IMG/VR virus record: IMGVR_UViG_3300007541_000052
Coordinates: 1 to 40,357 of that record
Length of the DNA stretch: 40,357 bases
Reading direction: 5' to 3' (one strand)
Source: a virus
The translations under genes and the position numbers were made by a program. This document shows, piece by piece, positions 5,984 to 13,974 of the stretch. The first letter of the stretch is position 1; every line of letters starts with the position of its first letter. The notes under the pieces were generated by a model that worked only from the letters and a program-made list of their open reading frames with translations, did no database searches and was not told the DNA's origin.

Positions 5984-6193
5984 ATGATTGTGCTGAATGT
6001 TGCGGTAAACGAACCTATCCATTGTTTCAAAGATGGGGAACTGATCCTCACGATCACACGAGTGGAATCTTCAAAAATGAGTTTCGAATGCGATCGCGGT
6101 ATCCGCGTCGTGCGAGATAAAGTCCTCGCGCGTGAGTCAGAAAACATAGCCGCCACGACTTCCGTGAATGCAATGGAATTCACTGAAGACTGA
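5984..6193 (+). CDS. CsrA-like RNA-binding regulator (69 aa)
   Basis: MIVLNVAVNEPIHCF aligns with the CsrA start (MLVLSRKVGEKIYI), and GIRVVRDKVLARE aligns with the C-terminal strand carrying the key Arg (PKDVPVYREELLAR). The spacing matches too. CsrA dimers bind GGA motifs in mRNA leaders and block or promote translation. The Arg of the VVRD strand is retained, but the N-terminal RNA-contacting Arg (CsrA R6/R7 region) is replaced by NVA. The start is ATG 5984 after AAGGG; the TTG at 5969 is less likely. The gene lies at the end of the GC-rich island and is probably foreign. It could act on host or phage mRNAs. Confidence 0.6.
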   Translation: MIVLNVAVNEPIHCFKDGELILTITRVESSKMSFECDRGIRVVRDKVLARESENIAATTSVNAMEFTED

Positions 6194-6271
6194 TAAAATT
6201 GATTTCTGTACCAGAATAAGAGTCTTTCGACATTGATTACGAATGGAGATTTGAATTATACGAGAAAATTT

Positions 6272-6505
6272 ATGAACAAAAAAACAAAAAATCCACTAGA
6301 TAGTATATTGAATATGGACGAAAATTGGTATATACTAAAACGTGGTGAAAAGATAGAAATAGGTGACGAGTGGCTATCGGATGAAGGGTGGAAACCTTAC
6401 TCAAAAGCATCTCTCGGTTACTGTATCTATGGAAGAATATCCAGAAGAAAAACAGAAAAAGAAGAAACCGCGCCAGCAGAAAAAAATAAAGAAAATTTAT
6501 TTTGA
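6272..6505 (+). CDS. hypothetical protein (77 aa)
   Basis: The frame returns to AT-rich composition (15 G+C of 60 at 6301-6360). I use ATG 6272 (MNKKTKNPLDSILNMDENWYILKRGEKIEIGDEWL); a TTG at 6233 would extend it by 13 residues. The motif WYILKRGEKIEIGDEWLSDEGW resembles short phage proteins with a beta-rich EIGDE-W element, often annotated only as hypothetical. The tail is Lys/Glu-rich (RRKTEKEETAPAEKNKE). No function is assigned. Confidence 0.55.
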   Translation: MNKKTKNPLDSILNMDENWYILKRGEKIEIGDEWLSDEGWKPYSKASLGYCIYGRISRRKTEKEETAPAEKNKENLF

Positions 6506-6518
6506 TTTAGATTTTTTG

Positions 6519-6549
6519 CTTTTAGGTTTAATTTAAAATCACCTAAAAG
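6519..6549 (+). promoter_or_regulatory. hairpin overlapping an orphan Shine-Dalgarno sequence
   Basis: CTTTTAGGT (6519-6527) pairs with ACCTAAAAG (6541-6549), a 9-bp stem with a 13-nt loop. The 3' arm runs into AAAAGGAGAAGG (6545-6556), a strong ribosome-binding sequence with no ATG/GTG/TTG after it at normal spacing. The real gene starts at 6597 with its own AAGGGG. There is no T-run, so it is not a classic terminator. Confidence 0.35.
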
Positions 6550-6596
6550 GAGAAGGACTGTTACCGACAACAAACTTGTTATAAAGGGGCAGTCTT

Positions 6597-7127
6597 ATGG
6601 AAGCAGCATTTTCTTGGATTGGCGCTATAATCGAGTGGTTTGGGTTGTTTATTCCCAGAAGAATAATCGTAAAACCAACAGATGTCCTGATAAAATCTAC
6701 TTTCTCTGGGGTTGCAAAAGAAAAAAAACCAGGGCTTCGTTGGTATTGGCCTATAACAACTGACATCGACCTGATAACAGTTGCGAGGCAACCGATAGAC
6801 ATAAAGCAAATAAACTTTGTAACAAAAGATGGACTGCCATGCAAAGCAGACTGCGCTTGTACTTATTACATAAACGACCCAATAAAGTTTTTTACTGAAA
6901 ATTACGAGGGGCATTTGGCTCTTTTTGAGTTGATAAGCTTTGTGTTTTCAAAAAAACTAAGAAGCATGACCTTTGATCAAATACAGAATTCATCAAAAAT
7001 AAACGAAGACTTGACTGAAGAAATAACAAAGGAGGCGGATTTTCTGGGAATAGAAGTAGAATACGTAAGATTGCAAAACTTCACTTGGATGATTCCAATT
7101 GGATTAATAAAAGACGACCGAGATTAA
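6597..7127 (+). CDS. SPFH/band-7 (stomatin-like) protein (176 aa)
   Basis: A hydrophobic N-terminus (residues 3-20, AFSWIGAIIEWFGLFIP) is followed by PGLRWYWPITTDIDLITVA and the beta-rich block PIDIKQINFVTKDGLPC. Then come YYINDPIKFF and a helical part ending GIEVEYVRLQNF, all features of the SPFH fold (stomatin, prohibitin, HflK). These proteins oligomerise at membranes and often regulate proteases or channels. At 176 aa it holds essentially only the SPFH domain. AAGGGG precedes the start. It sits 36 nt upstream of nrdB, but no metabolic link is evident. Its role could be membrane remodelling or modulation of host FtsH-type proteolysis (inference). Confidence 0.75.
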   Translation: MEAAFSWIGAIIEWFGLFIPRRIIVKPTDVLIKSTFSGVAKEKKPGLRWYWPITTDIDLITVARQPIDIKQINFVTKDGLPCKADCACTYYINDPIKFFTENYEGHLALFELISFVFSKKLRSMTFDQIQNSSKINEDLTEEITKEADFLGIEVEYVRLQNFTWMIPIGLIKDDRD

Positions 7128-7163
7128 AGATTAGAAAAGGGAAAATATGAAAGAAAAAAACAG

Positions 7164-8135
7164 ATGTCGATATTTGACGAGCAAATTACTAGAAAACCTA
7201 ACAACTATCCTTGGACAGAGGAATTTATAGAGGCAATGCATGCCGGTCACTGGACCGACAAAGAGTTCAACTTTATAAGCGATATAAAAGATTTTGACTG
7301 CTCTCTTGATGACCAAGAAAAAGAAATAGTCTCACGGACTCTTTCTGCAATTGGGCAAATCGAAGTTGCTGTAAAAACCTTTTGGGCAAAGCTTGGGGAA
7401 AATCTTCCGCACCCATCTTTATCTGACTTAGGGTATGTTATGGCCAACACGGAAGTTATTCATAACAACGCTTACGAGAGACTTTTGTCTTGCCTGAATA
7501 TGGAAGAAATATTTGAAAAAAATATGAACCTCGAATGGATGGCGGGGCGAGTAAAGTATCTTAAAAAGTACACACATAGGTTTTACAAAGACTCAAAGAA
7601 ACAGTACGTGTACGCGCTTATTCTTTTTACTCTTTTTGTAGAAAACGTGTCGCTTTTTTCTCAGTTTTACATTATCTTGTGGTTTTCTAGAAACAAAAAT
7701 GTTTTGAAAGACACAAGTCAACAAGTAATGTATACTAAAAACGAAGAAACAATTCACGCCAAAGTTGGAATCAAAATTGTAAACACGATTCGAAAAGAAC
7801 TTCCAGAACTTTTTGACGAAGATCTTGAGCAAAAAATTCTTCACGAAGCAGAAGAAGCATTCAAAGCAGAGTCAAAAATAATAGACTGGATAGTAAACGG
7901 ATACGAACAAAACGGGTTGTCGTCTGAGTTGCTAAAAGAGTACATTAAAAATAGAATAAACGAAAGTTTAAACCAAATTGGCTTTAATCAAATTTTTGAA
8001 ATAAACCAGAAATTGATTGATAAAACTCTTTGGATGGATGACCAGGTTGTCGGTAAAAATTCTGTTGACTTTTTCTTTCAAAGACCAGTTGATTACGCAA
8101 AAAATATACAAATAGACGAGGATGACCTTATATGA
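7164..8135 (+). CDS. nrdB: class I ribonucleotide reductase, beta (small) subunit
   Basis: This is the radical-generating subunit of aerobic ribonucleotide reductase, which with NrdA makes dNDPs. Metal-ligand motifs are visible: QIEVAVKTFW with E67, then E97-x-x-H100 with the radical Tyr at Y104 (EVIHNNAY, matching E. coli E115/H118/Y122). ENVSLFSQF supplies a later Glu and EETIH the last Glu/His pair. A tyrosyl-radical (class Ia-like) enzyme is therefore expected. The 323-aa length is normal. ATG 7164 has only a weak ribosome-binding sequence; a short ORF from 7147 has the better one (AAAGGG), so coupling is possible. It overlaps nrdA by 4 nt. Confidence 0.95.
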   Translation: MSIFDEQITRKPNNYPWTEEFIEAMHAGHWTDKEFNFISDIKDFDCSLDDQEKEIVSRTLSAIGQIEVAVKTFWAKLGENLPHPSLSDLGYVMANTEVIHNNAYERLLSCLNMEEIFEKNMNLEWMAGRVKYLKKYTHRFYKDSKKQYVYALILFTLFVENVSLFSQFYIILWFSRNKNVLKDTSQQVMYTKNEETIHAKVGIKIVNTIRKELPELFDEDLEQKILHEAEEAFKAESKIIDWIVNGYEQNGLSSELLKEYIKNRINESLNQIGFNQIFEINQKLIDKTLWMDDQVVGKNSVDFFFQRPVDYAKNIQIDEDDLI

Positions 8136-9796
8136 GTTACGAATGGCTTAACGACGAATCAAGAACCTTTTTGTCACGTGGTTATTTAAAAAATGGAACT
8201 ACACCAGAAGAAAGACTAGCTGAAATAGCTAAGGTCGCCGAGTGCTACCTAGAGCAATCTGGTGCAACTGTTTTAGCAAATGGGTTTGCAGAAAAGTTTT
8301 TGGGCTATTTAAGTAACGGTTGGTATAGTTTGTCAACACCAGTATGGATAAATTACGGTAATCGGCGTGGACTCCCCGCTAGTTGCAACGGGTCTTATAT
8401 ATCTGATAACATGGCATCAATCCTTAGTAAAACTGCAGAGATAGGAATGATGACAAAATGCGGAGCGGGTACATCCGCTTATATCGGAAATCTAAGACCA
8501 AAAGGTGCACCAATTAGTTGCGGCGGGGAGTCCGACGGGCCGGTTCATTTTATGAGACTACTAGAAAGTACAACTGAAGTTGTAACGCAAGGAAGTTCAA
8601 GAAGGGGGTCGTGCGCAGTTTATCTTCCTGTCGAGCATCCGGACATAAAAGACTTTCTAAAGTGCCGAAGTATTGGAAGCCCAATACAACAGCTTAGCAT
8701 TGGAGTCTGTATATCAGACCAATGGATGAATGACCTAAAAAACAAAAAGCAAGAAAACCTTTCTATATGGGCTGCCATAATAAGAAAAAGATACGAAAGC
8801 GGCTTTCCATATATATTTTTCACGGACACTGTTAACAACAGTGCCCCAGAAGCTTATATAAAAAACAACAAACGAATACTTGCTAGCAACCTGTGTTCTG
8901 AAATAACATTGTCTTCAAGTGATGACGAATCTTTTGTTTGCGTTTTAAGTTCTATGAACGTCGAACATTATGACGAATGGAAAAACACTGATGCAGTAGA
9001 AACTCTAACGTATTTTTTAGACACGGTATGTACGGAGTACATCAACAAGTCAGCAGAAATACCACTTTTGTCTGCTGCTTGTAATTTTGTAAGAAACCAA
9101 AGGGCTATAGGAATAGGTGTTTTAGGGCTGCATACTTACTTTCAAAAGAAAGGGGTGGCATTCGGAAGTATGGACTCGATGTATATGAATTCTGAAATAT
9201 TCAAACACATAGACGAGTCTAGTAAAAATGCTTCTATGCAACTAGCTGCTTTGTGTGGAGAGCCAGAATTGATGAGCGGAACAAACGAAAGAATGGTAAC
9301 AAGAATGGCGGTTGCCCCAACAAAATCAAGTTCGTTTATTCATGGTGGTATATCTGGCGGAATCGAACCAATTGAGTGCAATTATTTTGTAGAGGTTCTG
9401 GCAAAAATAACAACCACCAAAAGAAACCCGCTGTTTATGGATCTGTTGAGATCGAAAAAATTAAACAACAAAAAGATAATAGACAGCGTTGTGGCAAATT
9501 TTGGTAGCTGCCAACACCTTGATGAACTTACAGACGAAGAAAAAAACGTGTTTAAAACTTTTTCTGAAATATCCCAAAGGGATATAATAACAATGGCGGC
9601 ACAAAGACAAAGGTATATAGATCAATCACAGAGTTTGAATCTAAGCATACCTTTGAATACACCGCCCAAAGAGGTTAGCCAGTTGTTGTTGTACGGCTGG
9701 GAAAACGGAATCAAAACATTTTACTATAACAAGGGAACTAACCCGAGCCAAGAACTAAATAGAAAGATGAGTTCGTGCTCGGCTTGCGAGGGATGA
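8132..9796 (+). CDS. nrdA: class I ribonucleotide reductase, alpha (large) subunit
   Basis: This is the catalytic subunit that reduces ribonucleotides. LPASCNGSY places the first redox Cys at C85. SNLCSEITL gives N253, the thiyl-radical C255 and E257. FVCVLSSMN gives the second redox Cys C270. KTFYYNKG holds the paired tyrosines of the radical path, and the C-terminal SSCSACEG (C549, C552) is the dithiol shuttle. At 554 aa it lacks the N-terminal ATP-cone of E. coli NrdA, so overall-activity control by dATP is probably absent, as in several phage enzymes. It overlaps nrdB (ATGA), which favours equal synthesis. Confidence 0.95.
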   Translation: MSYEWLNDESRTFLSRGYLKNGTTPEERLAEIAKVAECYLEQSGATVLANGFAEKFLGYLSNGWYSLSTPVWINYGNRRGLPASCNGSYISDNMASILSKTAEIGMMTKCGAGTSAYIGNLRPKGAPISCGGESDGPVHFMRLLESTTEVVTQGSSRRGSCAVYLPVEHPDIKDFLKCRSIGSPIQQLSIGVCISDQWMNDLKNKKQENLSIWAAIIRKRYESGFPYIFFTDTVNNSAPEAYIKNNKRILASNLCSEITLSSSDDESFVCVLSSMNVEHYDEWKNTDAVETLTYFLDTVCTEYINKSAEIPLLSAACNFVRNQRAIGIGVLGLHTYFQKKGVAFGSMDSMYMNSEIFKHIDESSKNASMQLAALCGEPELMSGTNERMVTRMAVAPTKSSSFIHGGISGGIEPIECNYFVEVLAKITTTKRNPLFMDLLRSKKLNNKKIIDSVVANFGSCQHLDELTDEEKNVFKTFSEISQRDIITMAAQRQRYIDQSQSLNLSIPLNTPPKEVSQLLLYGWENGIKTFYYNKGTNPSQELNRKMSSCSACEG

Positions 9797-9797
9797 C

Positions 9798-10073
9798 ATG
9801 TTTAAAATAATAATCGATGGTATTTTGCACAAAAGAAGGGTCGGTCAGCTTTCTTCTTTTTTTACGCCGACTTGTATAATTATAGGTTTGTATGATTTGT
9901 GGATGGCTTCGTACTACGGGGTTGACCACACTATAAGTAGGTACTTGCAAGTAGCAAGCTTTGACACCCCTACCGTGCCATTTACCATTGGTTATATTTG
10001 CGGTCATATTTTTGGTTACATGAAACCCAAAAAGGAAATAGAATCGCTAAAAGAACACGTGAAACAAGATTAA
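9798..10073 (+). CDS. small membrane protein (91 aa)
   Basis: It starts one base after the nrdA stop, so translation is probably coupled. Hydrophobic segments at residues about 19-42 (LSSFFTPTCIIIGLYDLWMAS) and 58-75 (TPTVPFTIGYICGHIFGYM) suggest two membrane helices, with a charged cytoplasmic C-terminus (KPKKEIESLKEHVKQD). The layout resembles small phage membrane proteins, including some holin-like ones. There is no lysis context here, so no function is assigned. Confidence 0.6.
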   Translation: MFKIIIDGILHKRRVGQLSSFFTPTCIIIGLYDLWMASYYGVDHTISRYLQVASFDTPTVPFTIGYICGHIFGYMKPKKEIESLKEHVKQD

Positions 10074-10099
10074 AAGTTTTTTACAAAGGTTCAAAATAA

Positions 10100-10420
10100 A
10101 TGTGGCACCTAGAAAAAATAATAGCAATGAACTCTGATACATCCGCAAAAGCTGTTAGTCTCGAAGATACTGATTTCGGAGAATTAGTTTCTGAATTAAA
10201 ACAACTAAAAAATCCAGAATTGTCGGCGGAATTAAAAGAAACAACTGTTGATTTGCTTGACCAAACTTTGGAAGCGTTAAAAAAAGTAGAAAGTAACCTG
10301 ACTCAATTAAGAATTATTACAGTACTGTGTAAAACACTTAAAAAAACCGAAAGAAAGATTCCAGTCGGGGATAACACACCTGTGATCAGGAGGATGGTCG
10401 GGCTCTACGATTGCGAGTGA
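10100..10420 (+). CDS. helical hypothetical protein (106 aa)
   Basis: ATG 10100 follows AAAGG by about 10 nt; an internal ATG at 10127 (MNSDTSAKAVS) is possible. The centre is a heptad-like helix (LVSELKQLKNPELSAELKETTVDLLDQTLEALKKVESNLTQL), likely coiled coil or helical hairpin, followed by a basic tail. No family is recognised. It is followed by a structured non-coding stretch before thyX. Confidence 0.6.
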   Translation: MWHLEKIIAMNSDTSAKAVSLEDTDFGELVSELKQLKNPELSAELKETTVDLLDQTLEALKKVESNLTQLRIITVLCKTLKKTERKIPVGDNTPVIRRMVGLYDCE

Positions 10421-10463
10421 CAGTGACCAATTGTTCTGGTAATATAAAAATTATAAAACAAAA

Positions 10464-10533
10464 GTCGGAACCGTCTTCTAAAGACAGGGATTAGACAGAT
10501 CGACAAGACTAGACTCGCAGGTGAAAACCCTGC
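10464..10533 (+). promoter_or_regulatory. structured, possibly switching, leader upstream of thyX
   Basis: The 161-nt gap between genes holds several short helices. They are CGG/CCG (10466-10468 with 10471-10473), GTCTT/AAGAC (10473-10477 with 10481-10485, triloop) and GCAGG/CCTGC (10517-10521 with 10529-10533). CAGGG (10485-10489) could instead pair with CCCTG (10528-10532), which excludes the last helix. Mutually exclusive pairing next to a T-run is what an attenuator looks like, but chance is not excluded. I recognise no known riboswitch class. Confidence 0.35.
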
Positions 10534-10540
10534 TTGTTTT
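10517..10540 (+). terminator. candidate intrinsic terminator before thyX
   Basis: GCAGG pairs with CCTGC around a 7-nt loop (TGAAAAC) and is followed at once by TTGTTTT. The 5-bp stem is short but sits between two genes with a real gap on each side. ACAA (10503-10506) could extend the stem with TTGT after a bulge. Confidence 0.45.
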
Positions 10541-10562
10541 ATATAACAATTGCGTGTAATAT
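10534..10562 (+). promoter_or_regulatory. candidate promoter for thyX
   Basis: TTGTTT (10534-10539), a 17-nt spacer and TAATAT (10557-10562) lie 20 nt upstream of the thyX start and just after the candidate terminator. Placement is sensible but both boxes are imperfect. Confidence 0.35.
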
Positions 10563-10581
10563 ACAAACTTGGGAGTAAATT

Positions 10582-11394
10582 ATGAGAAACAGCGTGCAAC
10601 TCATTGGTTATTACGGAAGCGACGAAGTAATCGCTTGTAGCGCTTGGACTTCAACCAGCAGAGATCTTTCAGAAGAAAAATTAGCACGCGTAGGGGCTTT
10701 AATAAACATGCTTTGGAGCGAAGGGCACGAAACCCCTTTTGAAAAGGGCGAGGTTCATTTTCTTGTCAATACTGATATTGCTAGCCACATTCATCTACTC
10801 AAACATCGGATTAGCTCACTCAATGCTGAATCTGCACGCTACAAGGAATTAAAGGAAGACAAGTATTACATTCCGGAAGACTGGCCTGAATTTAAAGCTA
10901 ACACAAATGCTTTGGAAATATGTCGCGACGGAGCAGTTATTGACTCAAACTGGATAGAACTATTAGAGAGATACACGGAAATTGGAAACAAGTTGTACCA
11001 CGACTGTGTTGCACAACTTACGCCCGTTTTGGGTCGAAAGCGAGCAAAAGAGTCAGCAAGATTCTTTAAAACATATAACTCGCAGATTCAAGCTGATGTA
11101 AAATTTAACATGAGATCGTTCGCTAATTTTCTAAAATTAAGAAATTCAGAAAGCGCCCAGCTGGAGATCAGAGAAATCGCAAAAGAAATGGTGAAGCAAG
11201 TATCTGAAATACACGGCAATCCATTTAAGCATACCCTAGAAGCGTTCGAGAAGCGTTCTAGTCTAGAAAAAACAACGGAGTCTTTGGTAAAAAAGATGGG
11301 GGATCTGGATGGAGCAACGTATTGTATTAATAGTGTCTTAGAATCCCCAGAGATCTTTGACCAGATAAAAGACAAGTGGTTTTCAAATCTTTGA
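10582..11394 (+). CDS. thyX: flavin-dependent thymidylate synthase
   Basis: ThyX makes dTMP from dUMP using FAD, NADPH and methylene-tetrahydrofolate. The signature R/K-HR-x-x-S-x-N-x-x-S-x-R-Y is present as KHRISSLNAESARY (residues 74-87), with Lys in place of the first Arg. The second conserved block LRNSESAQLEIR (186-197) carries the flavin- and dUMP-contacting residues. The length of 270 aa is normal. GGGAG precedes ATG 10582. It is the only gene here with a well-separated upstream region (terminator, leader and promoter candidates), so it probably starts its own transcript with the ligase cluster behind it. Confidence 0.95.
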   Translation: MRNSVQLIGYYGSDEVIACSAWTSTSRDLSEEKLARVGALINMLWSEGHETPFEKGEVHFLVNTDIASHIHLLKHRISSLNAESARYKELKEDKYYIPEDWPEFKANTNALEICRDGAVIDSNWIELLERYTEIGNKLYHDCVAQLTPVLGRKRAKESARFFKTYNSQIQADVKFNMRSFANFLKLRNSESAQLEIREIAKEMVKQVSEIHGNPFKHTLEAFEKRSSLEKTTESLVKKMGDLDGATYCINSVLESPEIFDQIKDKWFSNL

Positions 11395-11424
11395 TTTTGG
11401 TTCATATTTTACACGGAGCGCGCC

Positions 11425-11643
11425 ATGAAAAAAGAAAACGTTTACATTTTGTACAAGCCAACAAAAAGAATCGACGGAGTATGGGCCTATTCTTTTTTGG
11501 GGTGTTACTCTTCTAGGGACCTGGCGATACAAAGTTATCTTGATGCGACGTTTTCATTCGAAGACGACTCGGACCCGCCAAAGCCACTTATTGTAAAAAC
11601 AATGAAAGACAGCCCAGCCTTAACCCCCAAAGAATTATGGTGA
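11425..11643 (+). CDS. hypothetical protein (72 aa)
   Basis: GGAG precedes ATG 11425 at good spacing. The protein has an N-terminal YILYKPTKRIDGVWAYSFLGCYSSRDLAIQSY block that looks like a compact alpha/beta fold and an acidic linker (FEDDSDPPKP). No family is recognised. The next gene starts 10 nt after its stop. Confidence 0.6.
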   Translation: MKKENVYILYKPTKRIDGVWAYSFLGCYSSRDLAIQSYLDATFSFEDDSDPPKPLIVKTMKDSPALTPKELW

Positions 11644-11653
11644 AAGATAAAAT

Positions 11654-12514
11654 ATGAAACCTACTACAAAGAGCGTAAGAGTAAAAGGTGTCAACGTATA
11701 CTACAATGATTTCGATGATGGGTTGCCAGACGACCCAGTAATAGATGGACTAAAAAACGGGATGCTTTACGGTGAAAGCAATTTTAACTTTCTGAATTTA
11801 TTCATGGAATACGAAGCGATTCCTAGAAAAAAATACATATTCGATGGAGGCGGTCACGTTGGCACGTTTTCAGTTCCATGTATAAGATATGGGCACAATG
11901 TAATTATTGTCGAAGGAGCCGAGGGCAACTTCGAGTGCATCAAACAAACTTTGGAAGAAATGGAAAAGAACGACTCTATAGACTACGAGGTGCATAATTC
12001 TATTTTGTCTGACAAAAAAAGAAATTGCGAATTCAGCTCTACCGATGGGCCGTTTGGAATGGTTGTGTACGATGAAGATGGCGCTTTGATTACATCCACA
12101 ATAGACGAGCTATGCGATGGAAAAGAAATATCGGCAATAAAACTAGACTTAGAAGGCGGCGAAATAGAAGCTATTCTTGGCGCGAAAGAAACAATAAAAA
12201 AACATCAGCCGCCGATGCTTGTAGAATTCAACTCGCATTGTCTTGGACTTAACAACAAAAGTCCGCAACAGCTCATCGAAACCGTGGAAAGTGTGGACTA
12301 CTTAGTTTACACAGCAATAAACAACGCATTAGTAAAAATATCCAAAGAGGATAAGTTTCCCTTTTGTGTTGTAGACTGTATATGTATGCCAAAAAACAAG
12401 AACTATTCTGCGCGAACACTTAGTCAAGACGCCATACAAGCAATAGCCGAGAATGGTTTTCAAAGATCAAACGAAGATTGCAGGGTTTACTTTAGAAAAG
12501 AATTTGGTTTTTAG
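11654..12514 (+). CDS. FkbM-family SAM-dependent methyltransferase (286 aa)
   Basis: The SAM-binding motif I is YIFDGGGHVGTFS (61-73), followed by the acidic end of strand 2 in IIVEGAEGNFE (84-94). The family-specific block is AIKLDLEGGEIEAILGA (161-177), the usual IKxDVEGxE...L. FkbM enzymes O-methylate sugars or polyketides. In phages they often accompany glycosyltransferases, such as those at 36-40 kb. Substrate is unknown. Its 3' end overlaps the long form of the following DUF4326 ORF, which probably starts later. Confidence 0.82.
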   Translation: MKPTTKSVRVKGVNVYYNDFDDGLPDDPVIDGLKNGMLYGESNFNFLNLFMEYEAIPRKKYIFDGGGHVGTFSVPCIRYGHNVIIVEGAEGNFECIKQTLEEMEKNDSIDYEVHNSILSDKKRNCEFSSTDGPFGMVVYDEDGALITSTIDELCDGKEISAIKLDLEGGEIEAILGAKETIKKHQPPMLVEFNSHCLGLNNKSPQQLIETVESVDYLVYTAINNALVKISKEDKFPFCVVDCICMPKNKNYSARTLSQDAIQAIAENGFQRSNEDCRVYFRKEFGF

Positions 12515-12560
12515 TGAATTTATAGAATATTCGAGTGGATCCAATAAAAAGGAGAGGGTA

Positions 12561-12848
12561 ATCATAAATAAAAGTCAGCCGCGAGTACACAATAAACATC
12601 ATGGAACTGCTCCACCAGATGCGGTTTACATTGGCAGAGGATCGATATACGGCAACCCTTTTGTGATAGACAAGCATGGAGACCGTGATGAAGTGTGCGA
12701 GGCGTATGAATCCATGTTGTTTTCAAACCAAGAACTGTTGGCAAAAGTGCGAAAAAATTTAAGAGGCAAAGATTTAGTTTGTTTTTGTAGCCCTAAAAGA
12801 TGTCATGGTGACACTTTATTGAGGGTTGCTAATGAAACCGAGGCTTAA
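12561..12848 (+). CDS. DUF4326-type protein (about 95 aa, non-ATG start)
   Basis: VYIGRGSIYGNPFVIDKHG, then a helix and LVCFCSPKRCHGDTLLR, is the conserved pattern of DUF4326, small Cys-rich phage and bacterial proteins of unknown activity. Family members begin a few residues before this block, matching VIINKSQPRVHNKHH here. AAAAAGGAGAGGG (12546-12558) is followed by ATC 12561 and ATA 12564 with no ATG, GTG or TTG. I therefore place the start at ATC/ATA. The alternative ATG 12453 would overlap the methyltransferase gene by 62 nt and add 36 unrelated residues. The stop overlaps the ligase start region by 17 nt. Confidence 0.75.
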   Translation: MINKSQPRVHNKHHGTAPPDAVYIGRGSIYGNPFVIDKHGDRDEVCEAYESMLFSNQELLAKVRKNLRGKDLVCFCSPKRCHGDTLLRVANETEA

Positions 12849-13971
12849 AATGTTACCAAAATTTGAAAAACTTTACAAAATGGACTCCAAACGCAAGATA
12901 CGCGAATGGCTCATACAACTTGGTTCTGACGCCGGTGGCCAATATTATGAGCAAACACACGGCGTAACAGGCGGGGCAATGCAGACCACTAGAACATATG
13001 TTCTGACAGGCAAAAACAAGGGGAGGTCAAACGAAACAACACCCGGCGAACAAAGAGACCTTGAAGCCGAAAGTCTTTGGGTTAAAAAACAACAGAGAGG
13101 TGGTTATCAAACAGAAATACCAGAGTCCACCCCAAACATGCCAATGCTGGCGAAAAAGTACGACGAAAACAAACACAATATACAGTATCCAGCCTTTGCC
13201 CAACCCAAGCTAGATGGAATTAGATGTGTAGTCGAAGTTGATGAGAACGGTGATGCAAGGTTTTTTTCGAGAACGAACAAAGAGTTCAGGACGCTTGAGC
13301 ATATTGAAAAATATATCAAATCTAACACAAAAATTCGCTCCATAACACTCGATGGTGAACTTTATAATCATGACCTAAAAGATGACTTTCAATCGATCGT
13401 GTCTGCTGTAAAACGAGACGAAGCGTGTGATTTTACGAAAAACATACAGCTTCATGTTTACGATATTTTCTCCGACGAAGATTACCAAAGCAGATTGCAA
13501 AAAATACAAAACACCTTGTCAAAATCGGGAGATGACAGTTGTATCAAGCCTGTCGAGACAATTGAGGTCGAAGACGAAGAAGGGTTCCTGGCTCTGTACC
13601 AGTCTTTTATTGAAAATGGCTACGAAGGAGCAATGATAAGAAACAAGACTGGTGGATACGAAAAAAACAAAAGAAGCAGCAATCTTCAGAAATTCAAGTC
13701 GTTTGAAGATGACGAATTCAAAATAACTGGCGCATACGAAAACAAAGGAAAAATGGTTGGCCAATGCACTTTCGAGTGCGTTACCAAAAACGGCGACAGC
13801 TTTGGAGTAAAACCAAAAGGCGACGAACAAAAGCGACAAAAGTACTGGCAGGATTTTCAAGACGGAAAACTAACTGGTAAAATGTTGACTGTCAGGTATT
13901 TTGGTTATACAATTGGAGAAAATCCAGTTCCTAGATTTCCAGTCGGTATCTCTATTAGGGATTACGAATAA
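12832..13971 (+). CDS. ATP-dependent DNA ligase with N-terminal WGR-like region (379 aa)
   Basis: This enzyme seals nicks through a lysyl-AMP intermediate. The nucleotidyltransferase motif I is AQPKLDGIRC, with the adenylated Lys about residue 126. TLDGELYNH is motif III, GYEGAMIRN motif IV and LQKFKSF motif V. The first 95 residues (EKLYKMDSKRKIREWLIQL and a TYVLTGKNKGRSNETTPGEQ segment) form a DNA-binding region found at the front of phage and bacterial ligases. GAGGG at 12821-12825 points to ATG 12832 as the start. It overlaps the DUF4326 gene. It would act in Okazaki fragment joining and repair. Confidence 0.9.
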   Translation: MKPRLKMLPKFEKLYKMDSKRKIREWLIQLGSDAGGQYYEQTHGVTGGAMQTTRTYVLTGKNKGRSNETTPGEQRDLEAESLWVKKQQRGGYQTEIPESTPNMPMLAKKYDENKHNIQYPAFAQPKLDGIRCVVEVDENGDARFFSRTNKEFRTLEHIEKYIKSNTKIRSITLDGELYNHDLKDDFQSIVSAVKRDEACDFTKNIQLHVYDIFSDEDYQSRLQKIQNTLSKSGDDSCIKPVETIEVEDEEGFLALYQSFIENGYEGAMIRNKTGGYEKNKRSSNLQKFKSFEDDEFKITGAYENKGKMVGQCTFECVTKNGDSFGVKPKGDEQKRQKYWQDFQDGKLTGKMLTVRYFGYTIGENPVPRFPVGISIRDYE

Positions 13972-13974
13972 TTC

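Noticed and set aside
5579-6022. Antisense ORF of 147 codons in the GC-rich island
   Set aside because: It overlaps the + strand genes there. High GC lengthens random ORFs, and all other genes run on the + strand.
6597-7127. SPFH protein as part of the ribonucleotide reductase system
   Set aside because: Adjacency to nrdB is the only link; the fold indicates membrane function.
9798-10073. Holin
   Set aside because: Two possible membrane helices fit, but there are no endolysin or spanin genes nearby and the sequence has no distinguishing feature.
10464-10533. tRNA or group I intron in the thyX leader
   Set aside because: No acceptor stem, anticodon arm or T-loop pattern, and no intron core motifs were found.
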